NCBI GenBank assembly: GCA_027489475.1
Contig: JAIXZQ010000017.1
Span: 1-11,119, forward strand
Length of the DNA stretch: 11,119 bases
Direction: 5' to 3'
From: Methylophilus sp.
Lineage (GTDB): Bacteria > Pseudomonadota > Gammaproteobacteria > Burkholderiales > Methylophilaceae
Below are positions 5,953 through 11,119 of this stretch, piece by piece. Under the pieces are notes generated by a model that ran no database searches, was not told where the DNA came from, and saw only the letters and a program-made list of their open reading frames with translations. Position 1 is the stretch's first letter, and the number at the start of each line of letters is the position of its first letter. The position numbers were made by a program, and so were the translations under genes.

Positions 5953-6762
5953 TTATGCGTTATCTCTTTTATCCCTCTCAATCAATGCATACGCTGAGTG
6001 ATTATGGATAGACTCGAAATTTTCGGACTCAACCACATATTGCACGATGCGTTTCTCATCGTTGAGTTGGGCGGCCACATCGCGCACCATGTCTTCAACA
6101 AATTTTGGATTGTCGTACGCGCGTTCAGTCACATATTTTTCATCTGGACGCTTGAGCAAGCCATACAACTGGCAAGAGGCTTGGTCTTCAATCAGGGTAA
6201 TCAAATCTTCTAGCCACATAAACTCGTTGAGCGTGGCGGTGACTGTGACGTGTGAACGCTGGTTGTGTGCACCATAATTAGAGATTTTTTTGCTGCATGG
6301 ACACAAACTGGTCACCGGCACCATGACTTTGACGGTGATTTCAAATTGGCCATTTTTGATTTCGCCGATAAAAGTCACTTCATAATCCAACAAGCTTTTG
6401 ACCCCAGACACCGGAGCTGCTTTGTTGATAAAGTAAGGGAAGCGCATTTCAACATAGCCAGATTCGGCTTCAAGACGCTCGACCATTTGACGCAAAATCG
6501 ACTCAAAGGAATCGATGGAAATCGCATGCGCATTCATGTTTAAAATCTCGACAAAGCGAGACATGTGCGTGCCTTTAAAGTTATGTGGCAGATGCACATA
6601 CATGTCAAACACCGCAACGGTATGCTGTTCGCCACCGGTTTTGTCTTTCACAATCACCGGATGACGGATGGATTTAATGCCGACTTTGTTGATATCCAGT
6701 CTGCGTACATCTGGGGTATTTTGAACATCTTCGATGGTGGTGGGGATCACGGGTTGGTTCAT
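5953..6762 (-). CDS. folE2: GTP cyclohydrolase I type IB (FolE2)
   Basis: FolE2 converts GTP to 7,8-dihydroneopterin triphosphate, the first step of folate and related pterin synthesis in the cytoplasm. It is the type IB enzyme of the tunnelling-fold superfamily, which can work with metals other than zinc. The protein has 269 residues, the usual length. Family features are RHPVIVKD near 33-40, the metal/active-site cysteine segment [21 protein letters not shown] (151-171), and the C-terminal IHNHSAYA (252-259) carrying a histidine known in the family as a metal ligand. The C-terminal codons use AGG and AGA arginines, unlike the CGT/CGC in the remnant copy downstream, so the last part of the gene looks replaced. 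The start is ATG at 6762 with only a weak SD (GGAA). It follows dxs by 47 bases and has its own promoter. Confidence 0.96.
   Translation of the reverse strand: MNQPVIPTTIEDVQNTPDVRRLDINKVGIKSIRHPVIVKDKTGGEQHTVAVFDMYVHLPHNFKGTHMSRFVEILNMNAHAISIDSFESILRQMVERLEAESGYVEMRFPYFINKAAPVSGVKSLLDYEVTFIGEIKNGQFEITVKVMVPVTSLCPCSKKISNYGAHNQRSHVTVTATLNEFMWLEDLITLIEDQASCQLYGLLKRPDEKYVTERAYDNPKFVEDMVRDVAAQLNDEKRIVQYVVESENFESIHNHSAYALIERDKRDNA
5979..6023. repeat. Direct repeat, copy 2 (inside folE2 3' coding end)
   Basis: This is the partner of 5843-5887, 43 of 45 bases identical. It covers codons for NFES through ALIE of FolE2. Together the two copies bracket a 136-bp repeat unit, resembling the left and right attachment sites of an integrated element. 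Confidence 0.9.
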
Positions 6763-6803
6763 GAGGGTTCCAAGCGGGCAGCGCCGACAATAATTAATAG
6801 TTG

Positions 6804-6832
6804 AGTATACTACTCGGAAATAAAATTCTCAA
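6804..6832 (-). promoter_or_regulatory. Sigma70 promoter for folE2
   Basis: On the minus strand TTGAGA (6832-6827) and TATACT (6809-6804) are separated by exactly 17 bases, each matching consensus at 5 of 6 positions. The -35 box lies in the last codons of dxs and the -10 box directly after the dxs stop (6812-6810). Transcription would start near 6797, giving a leader of about 35 bases. This is the best promoter in the window and argues that folE2 is expressed independently of the dxs cluster. Confidence 0.65.
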
Positions 6833-8654
6833 CGTTTGCGAGAATTCCATTTTTGTCTAGACCGCATGCCGCGAGCATAGTTTCATGACTGCCGTGTTCG
6901 ATAAAGCTATCTGGTAAGCCCAAACAGCGAATCGGGGTTGTGACGCCATGCGCTTGTAGGCATTCCATCACCGCAGCCCCTGCGCCGCCCATGACGGCAT
7001 TTTCTTCTATGGTGAGTAGCGCACGGTGCGTGCGCGCCATCTCCAATACCATTGCGCTGTCCAATGGTTTGACAAAACGCATATTCACCACTGTGGCATT
7101 ACAGACTTCGGCGGCCTGCAAGGCGGGTGCCAACATACTACCAAAAGCCAACATGGCCACACCTTGGCCTTGGCGTGCCAATGCCGCTTTGCCTATGGGC
7201 AGTGCTGTCAATGCCGGTTGCACTGTTGCACCCGGGCCGCTGCCGCGGGGATAACGCACAGCGGCGGTGCCTGGATACTGATAGCCTGTTGTGAGCATCT
7301 GCCTGCATTCTTGTTCATCACTGGGCGTCATGATGACGATATTCGGGATGCAGCGTAAAAAACTGAGATCAAAACTGCCGGCATGGGTGGGACCATCGGC
7401 ACCGACCAGTCCGGCACGGTCTATCGCCAGCAACACATCGAGCTGCTGCAAGGCAATGTCATGAATCAGCTGGTCGTAGGCACGTTGTAAAAACGTCGAG
7501 TAAATGGCGACCACTGGCTTAAGACCGTCACAGGCCATGCCTGCGGCAAACGTCAACGCATGTTGTTCGGCAATTCCGACATCAAAATAGCGTTGCGGAA
7601 ACTGTTCGGCAAAGCGGTTGAGCCCAGAACCATCACACATGGCGGGCGTGATGCCCACTAGCAGCGGGTCCACACTGGCCATGTCAACCAGCCAGTCACC
7701 AAAAATCTGCGTATAAGTGGGTCGCTCTTGGGTGGTTAAACTGTGGCCGTTATGCGGATCAAACTTGCTCACGCCGTGGTATTTGTTCGGGTTGTCTTCA
7801 GCTGGACTATAGCCTTTGCCTTTTTGCGTGACCACGTGTAAAAACTGCGGGCCTTGCAACTGACGGATATTGCCCAAGGTGTCAATCAGCGTATCTAGGT
7901 CATGGCCATCAATGGGGCCAATATAGTTAAAGCCAAATTCTTCAAATAAGGTGCCGGGCGTGACCATGCCTTTGGCATGCTCTTCGGCACGGCGGGCAAA
8001 CTCTTTGACCGGAGGCATGATATCTAGCACTTTTTTGCCACTGCGGCGCACGCGGTCATATAACTGGCCCGACATCAGACGCGCCAGATAATTATTCAAG
8101 GCACCGACATTGTTGGAGATGCTCATGTCGTTGTCGTTGAGAATCACCAAAATGTTGGTGTCCATGTCGCCCGCATTATTCAAGGCTTCAAACGCCATGC
8201 CAGCAGTCATCGCGCCATCACCGATAATGGCCACACTGCGGCGCGTTGAGCCAGTGGCTTTGGCTGCGACCGCCATGCCTAGCGCAGCCGAAATCGAGGT
8301 GCTGGAGTGACCGGTGCCAAAGGTGTCATAGACACTCTCATCGCGTTTTGGAAAACCGGCAATGCCACCCGCTTTGCGTAGTTGCGCCATTGCCTCACGG
8401 CGACCAGTTAAAATTTTGTGTGGATAGGTCTGATGACCCACATCCCAAACCAAGCGATCTTCTGGGGTTTGGTAGATGTAGTGCAGGGCAAGCGTCAGTT
8501 CGACCACGCCCAGATTAGAGGCGAGATGCCCGCCGGTTTGCGATACGCTTTGAATCAAAAACTCACGTAACTCAGCGGCTAACGCTTTGAGCTGAGCGCG
8601 ATCTAGCGAGCGCAGATCAGCCGGAGAGTCTATGCGGGAAAGCAGCGAGGTCAT
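6810..8654 (-). CDS. dxs: 1-deoxy-D-xylulose-5-phosphate synthase
   Basis: Dxs condenses pyruvate and glyceraldehyde 3-phosphate in a thiamine-diphosphate-dependent reaction. This is the entry step of the MEP isoprenoid pathway, which also feeds thiamine and pyridoxal synthesis. The 614 residues match the family length. Visible motifs are GGHLASNLG (41-49, with the catalytic-region His), [10 protein letters not shown] (71-80), and the ThDP/Mg2+ motif GDGAMTAG (145-152) to NDNDMSIS (173-180). The pyrimidine-domain DVGIAEQHA (358-366) carries the catalytic glutamate (about 363), and [15 protein letters not shown] (412-426) is also present. The ATG at 8654 is only 2 bases after the ispA stop and has no clear SD, so translation is probably coupled to ispA. 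Its 3' end contains the -35 box of folE2. Confidence 0.98.
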   Translation of the reverse strand: MTSLLSRIDSPADLRSLDRAQLKALAAELREFLIQSVSQTGGHLASNLGVVELTLALHYIYQTPEDRLVWDVGHQTYPHKILTGRREAMAQLRKAGGIAGFPKRDESVYDTFGTGHSSTSISAALGMAVAAKATGSTRRSVAIIGDGAMTAGMAFEALNNAGDMDTNILVILNDNDMSISNNVGALNNYLARLMSGQLYDRVRRSGKKVLDIMPPVKEFARRAEEHAKGMVTPGTLFEEFGFNYIGPIDGHDLDTLIDTLGNIRQLQGPQFLHVVTQKGKGYSPAEDNPNKYHGVSKFDPHNGHSLTTQERPTYTQIFGDWLVDMASVDPLLVGITPAMCDGSGLNRFAEQFPQRYFDVGIAEQHALTFAAGMACDGLKPVVAIYSTFLQRAYDQLIHDIALQQLDVLLAIDRAGLVGADGPTHAGSFDLSFLRCIPNIVIMTPSDEQECRQMLTTGYQYPGTAAVRYPRGSGPGATVQPALTALPIGKAALARQGQGVAMLAFGSMLAPALQAAEVCNATVVNMRFVKPLDSAMVLEMARTHRALLTIEENAVMGGAGAAVMECLQAHGVTTPIRCLGLPDSFIEHGSHETMLAACGLDKNGILANVENFISE

Positions 8655-8656
8655 GG

Positions 8657-9547
8657 TTAAAAAGACCGTTCACAAATAAAGTGGGCAATGCCGCGTAGCG
8701 GGTCAGCCGCTTGGCCGTAGGGCGCCAACAATGCACGCGTATGCTCATGTAGCTGGTTCACCAGTGTGCGGGCGGCTTCCAGCCCGAGCAGGCTCACATA
8801 GGTTGACTTGGCTTGTCGTGCATCTTTGCCTGCGGTTTTACCCAAGGTTTGGCTGTCTGCGGTGGCATCTAGAATGTCATCCACCACCTGAAAAGCCAGT
8901 CCCATGTGGCGGCTGTAGGTGGTCAATGTATTTATCAACGGCAGCGGTGTCTGGTTGGCGGCATAGGCGCCCAGCAAGGTTGCGGCCTCAATCAATGCGC
9001 CCGTCTTGTGCTGGTGCATCTGTTCTAGCGCTGTCAGTGATAACTGTTGCCCGGTGCTTTGCAAATCCAAGCTTTGGCCGCCGCACATGCCGCGAGACCC
9101 GGTGGCGCGTGCTAACACCTGAATTTGCTTTAAGGCTTGTGGTGCTTGACTCTCGGCCAGACACTCAAAAGCCAGACTTTGTAAGGCATCGCCCACCAAC
9201 AAGGCGGTGGCGTCATCATACTGTTTGTGGCAACTGGGTTTGCCACGCCGCAAATCATCGTCGTCCATGCAGGGCATGTCATCATGCACCAATGAAAACG
9301 CGTGTATCAACTCGACCGCAGCCGCACTCGGATCGGCTGTGAGTACCGGCGTGCCTGCCAATTCGGCCGCCGCATAACTCAGCAAAGCACGCACCCGTTT
9401 GCCGCCCCCCAGAACTGCATAGCGCATGGCTGCATGCAGTCGTGGCGGTAAAGCAGTATCTTCGGGCAGTACCCGGGAGAGGACATGCTCGATGCGCTGC
9501 TGATGGCTGGCAGCCCAGCGGTCAAAAACAAATTCGGCGGTGGTCAT
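8657..9547 (-). CDS. ispA: Farnesyl diphosphate synthase (polyprenyl synthetase family)
   Basis: IspA adds two isopentenyl diphosphates to dimethylallyl diphosphate to make farnesyl diphosphate, precursor of undecaprenyl carrier lipid and the ubiquinone side chain. The 296-residue protein has the first aspartate-rich motif [17 protein letters not shown] (about 89-105) and the second motif VVDDILD (about 221-227). It also has the GGGKRVR (47-53) and GGQSLDL segments. The two residues between the aspartates in the first motif (DDMPCMD) are typical of bacterial short-chain FPP synthases. A TTG one codon earlier (9550) is possible, but ATG at 9547 is taken. The gene starts 13 bases after the xseB stop and ends 2 bases before dxs, in the usual xseB-ispA-dxs order. 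Confidence 0.96.
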   Translation of the reverse strand: MTTAEFVFDRWAASHQQRIEHVLSRVLPEDTALPPRLHAAMRYAVLGGGKRVRALLSYAAAELAGTPVLTADPSAAAVELIHAFSLVHDDMPCMDDDDLRRGKPSCHKQYDDATALLVGDALQSLAFECLAESQAPQALKQIQVLARATGSRGMCGGQSLDLQSTGQQLSLTALEQMHQHKTGALIEAATLLGAYAANQTPLPLINTLTTYSRHMGLAFQVVDDILDATADSQTLGKTAGKDARQAKSTYVSLLGLEAARTLVNQLHEHTRALLAPYGQAADPLRGIAHFICERSF

Positions 9548-9560
9548 CAATCAGGCGGGA

Positions 9561-9806
9561 TTATTCGGTCTCAAAAGGCACCAGTTGTTGTTGCTGGTTG
9601 AGCAGCATCACGGTGTGTTCGGCTTGCTGTAAATCGCGCTGACAGGCTTGCAGCAGTTGCATGCCTTCACTGTAGGCGGTTAAGGCGGCTTCTAGTGGCA
9701 ACTCCCCAGACTCCATGCGTTTGACAATAGCTTCCAGTGCTGACAGTCGTTCAGCAAAGGTCTGCTCCGCAGGAGCGGGTGTCTGGGAAGGTGAAGGGGA
9801 TGCCAT
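9561..9806 (-). CDS. xseB: Exodeoxyribonuclease VII small subunit
   Basis: XseB is the small helical subunit that assembles in several copies on XseA to form exonuclease VII, which degrades single-stranded DNA from both ends. The 81 residues contain the family core FAERLSALEAIVKRMESGELPLEAALTAY spread over about 17-45 and a second helix to about 72. The N-terminal MASPSPSQTPAPAEQ is a low-complexity Pro/Ala/Ser extension. XseA is not in the window. It is the first gene of the tight xseB-ispA-dxs cluster. No clear SD precedes the ATG, but a hairpin lies just upstream. Confidence 0.95.
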   Translation of the reverse strand: MASPSPSQTPAPAEQTFAERLSALEAIVKRMESGELPLEAALTAYSEGMQLLQACQRDLQQAEHTVMLLNQQQQLVPFETE

Positions 9807-9814
9807 GCGCGTAC

Positions 9815-9832
9815 GCCTGTAAAAAAACAGGC
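9815..9832. repeat. Hairpin in xseB leader
   Basis: GCCTGT (9815-9820) and ACAGGC (9827-9832) form a perfect 6-bp stem around an A6 loop (T6 on the minus strand). It lies 9 bases before the xseB start on the minus strand and would fall at the very 5' end of a transcript from the candidate promoter. On the plus strand it is followed by TTATTTT, but no plus-strand gene is present to terminate. Confidence 0.45.
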
Positions 9833-9834
9833 TT

Positions 9835-9843
9835 ATTTTAGCA
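9835..9843 (-). promoter_or_regulatory. Possible extended -10 promoter for xseB-ispA-dxs
   Basis: On the minus strand TG-C-TAAAAT is an extended -10 element (5 of 6 in the hexamer) about 29 bases upstream of the xseB ATG. No recognisable -35 box is at the right distance. It falls in the 72-base gap between the esterase and xseB. Confidence 0.33.
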
Positions 9844-9878
9844 AAATCGCCCCGACTTGCGGGATTAATCTAGGGAGA

Positions 9879-10541
9879 TTAGCCGCTGATGGCGGGTAAG
9901 ACCTGCAGTAAAAATTGCCGGATATCGTCGATTTCATCGTCACATACACTGTGGGCCATGGCGTAGGTGTGCCAGGTGACGGGCAAGCCTGCCTGAAGCA
10001 AAGTATCACGAGCAGCTAGCGCCGTAGAGAGCGGAATCACGCTGTCGTCCACCCCATGCGCCATCCAAATTGGACACGACTGGTTAGCCTGATGCAGTTC
10101 TGCCGCACATTGTTCTTTGAGCGGTAGGTAGGTCGACAATGCCAGCACCCCAGCCAGCGGCATGGGATAACGGAGGGCTGTATGTAGCGCCATGGCCCCC
10201 CCTTGTGAAAAACCCGCTAGCAGTAAACGTTGCGATGGTAAGCCCGTTGCCAGCTCATCGGACAGCATCTGCCCCAAGCTGCGCTGCATTTCGGCGATGC
10301 CAGCAGCGTCTTGTGGGCTATTGGGCTGTAGCCCCAAAATGTCATACCACGCACGCATTTCGTAGCCTTGGTTGAGCGTCACAGGGCGATAGGGCGCGTG
10401 CGGAAAAATAAATTTGAGATGGGGCAGCCCCAGCCGTTCGGCTACAGGGGCAAAGTCATGGCCATCGGCACCCAAGCCATGAAGCCAAATGACGGTTGCG
10501 GTCGGGTGTGCAGAAGTACAAATGATTTCAGCGGGCAGCAT
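9879..10541 (-). CDS. Phospholipase/carboxylesterase family serine hydrolase
   Basis: This 220-residue cytoplasmic alpha/beta hydrolase belongs to the phospholipase/carboxylesterase (acyl-protein-thioesterase-like) family. The order of elements is WLHGLGADGHDF (19-30, oxyanion region), FPHAPYRPVTLNQG (46-59), MRAWYDI (62-68) and the nucleophile elbow AGFSQGGA (109-116) with Ser112. The acid HGVDDSVIP (162-170, Asp166 by alignment) and MAHSVCDDEI with His197 complete the triad. All catalytic residues are present and the length is normal. The physiological ester substrate cannot be read from sequence. No signal peptide is seen. It lies 72 bases upstream of xseB on the same strand, and the pilin gene is upstream of it. 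Confidence 0.93.
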   Translation of the reverse strand: MLPAEIICTSAHPTATVIWLHGLGADGHDFAPVAERLGLPHLKFIFPHAPYRPVTLNQGYEMRAWYDILGLQPNSPQDAAGIAEMQRSLGQMLSDELATGLPSQRLLLAGFSQGGAMALHTALRYPMPLAGVLALSTYLPLKEQCAAELHQANQSCPIWMAHGVDDSVIPLSTALAARDTLLQAGLPVTWHTYAMAHSVCDDEIDDIRQFLLQVLPAISG

Positions 10542-10575
10542 GGTTCACAGCGAGATTAAACAATGGAGTGAAAAC

Positions 10576-10601
10576 ACAACCACACTAAAGCCGGTGGTTG
10601 T
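10576..10601 (-). terminator. Candidate terminator of the pilin gene
   Basis: ACAACCAC (10576-10583) and GTGGTTGT (10594-10601) form a perfect 8-bp stem with a 10-base loop. On the minus strand it is followed by GTTTTCAC, a modest T-run. It lies about 95 bases downstream of the pilin stop and upstream of the esterase gene, the right place for a pilin terminator. Confidence 0.45.
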
Positions 10602-10619
10602 TGGCAGTAAATTCTTAAC

Positions 10620-10628
10620 AGTATAGCA
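10620..10628 (-). promoter_or_regulatory. Possible extended -10 promoter for the esterase gene
   Basis: On the minus strand TG-C-TATACT is an extended -10 element (5 of 6 in the hexamer) about 79 bases before the esterase start. No -35 hexamer is evident. If used, the transcript would include the hairpin at 10576-10601 in its leader. Confidence 0.28.
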
Positions 10629-10696
10629 CTGGGGAAATGAGAGATAGCGGCACTTTATGCGGGTTCAATGTGCGGTTGATGGCATCAGAGATTTTG

Positions 10697-11050
10697 TCAT
10701 GGCTGAATGCTGCAAGGGGTACCAGCGTTTAAGTCGCAGCTGATGGTGGCGTCGCCCGGCGATTTGGCAATCGAATTAAAACTGGTGATGGTGGTGACTT
10801 TTACGCCGTTGTTAATGCTCAAACAGGCAATCGGTCGTGGGGCGGTGATGCTGTCTACGGGTTTATTCAGTTGAATATCAGCATATACCCGCTTGGCATA
10901 AATATTGGCCTCAAGTACACAGGCGTTGTTGGCTGCACTGCGCGTGTAATCCTGATAGGCAGGAATTGCAATGGTGGCTAAGATGCCAATAATCGCGACA
11001 GTGATAATCAGTTCGAGCAGGGTAAACCCAGACGGACGCTTGGCGTACAT
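10697..11050 (-). CDS. Type IV pilin (PilA/PilE-like major or minor pilin)
   Basis: This 117-residue prepilin is exported, cleaved and N-methylated by the prepilin peptidase PilD and assembled into type IV pili (adhesion, twitching, DNA uptake). It has a short basic leader MYAKRPSG and the cleavage site G|FTLLE with the conserved Glu5. The hydrophobic assembly helix follows ([22 protein letters not shown]). The mature protein is 109 residues, small for a major pilin. The globular part has four cysteines: one after the helix (NNACVLEA), one in PIACLSI and a C-terminal pair [11 protein letters not shown] typical of the D-region disulfide. A GTG at 11056 is in frame but directly abuts the SD, whereas AGGAGG (11062-11057) is 6 bases before the ATG at 11050, which is therefore the start. 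Whether it is the major pilin is unknown. Confidence 0.93.
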   Translation of the reverse strand: MYAKRPSGFTLLELIITVAIIGILATIAIPAYQDYTRSAANNACVLEANIYAKRVYADIQLNKPVDSITAPRPIACLSINNGVKVTTITSFNSIAKSPGDATISCDLNAGTPCSIQP

Positions 11051-11067
11051 GACCACCCTCCTTTAAG

Positions 11068-11093
11068 CACAAAGCCCCTAACGGGGCTTTGTG
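11068..11093. terminator. Strong hairpin just upstream of the pilin ribosome binding site
   Basis: CACAAAGCCCC (11068-11078), loop TAAC, GGGGCTTTGTG (11083-11093) is a perfect 11-bp stem. On the minus strand it ends 5 bases before the pilin AGGAGG. It looks like the terminator of a gene beyond the window edge, but its only T's are within the stem and CTT after it. It may instead be a leader hairpin controlling pilin expression. Confidence 0.55.
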
Positions 11094-11099
11094 ATGGTA

Positions 11100-11112
11100 T
11101 GAATCAGATTCA
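11100..11112. repeat. Short palindrome upstream of the pilin gene
   Basis: TGAATC-A-GATTCA is a 6-bp inverted repeat with one central base, next to the 11068-11093 hairpin at the window edge. It could be an operator or chance; nothing more can be said from this window. Confidence 0.25.
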
Positions 11113-11119
11113 CAAATGA

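Noticed and set aside
5843..6023. CRISPR-like array
   Set aside because: Only two direct copies exist, one lies in a protein-coding sequence, and no cas genes or regular spacers are present.
6265..6543. 92-residue plus-strand ORF in folE2
   Set aside because: It is a shadow frame opposite the conserved FolE2 cysteine motif, with no ribosome binding site.
8731..9342. 203-residue plus-strand ORF antisense to ispA
   Set aside because: Its composition is that of a shadow frame (Arg/Cys/His-rich), it has no ribosome binding site, and it lies opposite the conserved IspA aspartate motifs.

Overview
The window looks like chromosomal DNA of a Gram-negative betaproteobacterium of intermediate GC content. 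The protein sequences and the gene cluster aroC–MFS / folE2–dxs–ispA–xseB resemble obligate methylotrophs of the Methylophilaceae (Methylophilus/Methylobacillus-like). That placement is judged from family resemblance only and is not certain. Most of the window is core housekeeping DNA with complete, well-conserved genes. No transposase, integrase, tRNA, rRNA or CRISPR array was seen.

Layout: (1) 1-952 (+) is the 3' part of dnaJ, cut off by the window start. (2) 953-1416 is a 464-base gap holding a dnaJ 3' hairpin, a strong intrinsic terminator at 1246-1273, and on the opposite strand a 25-codon ORF with a perfect AGGAGG Shine-Dalgarno. (3) 1417-2202 (+) is an orphan ParA/Soj-like ATPase whose Walker A motif has lost the P-loop lysine. 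It converges, with one base between, on corA (minus, ending at 2204), a Mg2+/Co2+ channel. (4) corA and aroC diverge from a short promoter region. aroC (chorismate synthase) is followed on the same strand by an MFS permease of the phenylpropionate-permease type, with a hairpin in the spacer. (5) 5726-5952 is a convergent intergenic region with a bidirectional terminator and a duplicated 3' end of folE2. (6) The minus-strand block, read from right to left, is type IV pilin, phospholipase/carboxylesterase, xseB, ispA, dxs and folE2. xseB-ispA-dxs are tightly packed, and folE2 appears to have its own sigma70-type promoter overlapping the end of dxs.

Functionally, dxs (first MEP-pathway step) and ispA (farnesyl diphosphate synthase) form an isoprenoid pair. 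xseB is its usual upstream companion. folE2 starts pterin/folate biosynthesis from GTP, and aroC closes the shikimate pathway.

The most interesting structure is at the 3' end of folE2. A 45-bp direct repeat (43/45 identical) with 136-bp periodicity gives the gene two consecutive C-terminal ends. The distal one is a remnant that sits next to the terminator. Beyond the near-identical core, both ends still encode ERDKR but with different codons, which suggests a displaced native end and an acquired replacement end. That is the arrangement left by elements that integrate into gene 3' ends. An inverted copy of the repeat arm and a nested palindrome lie between the two ends and can form mutually exclusive hairpins.
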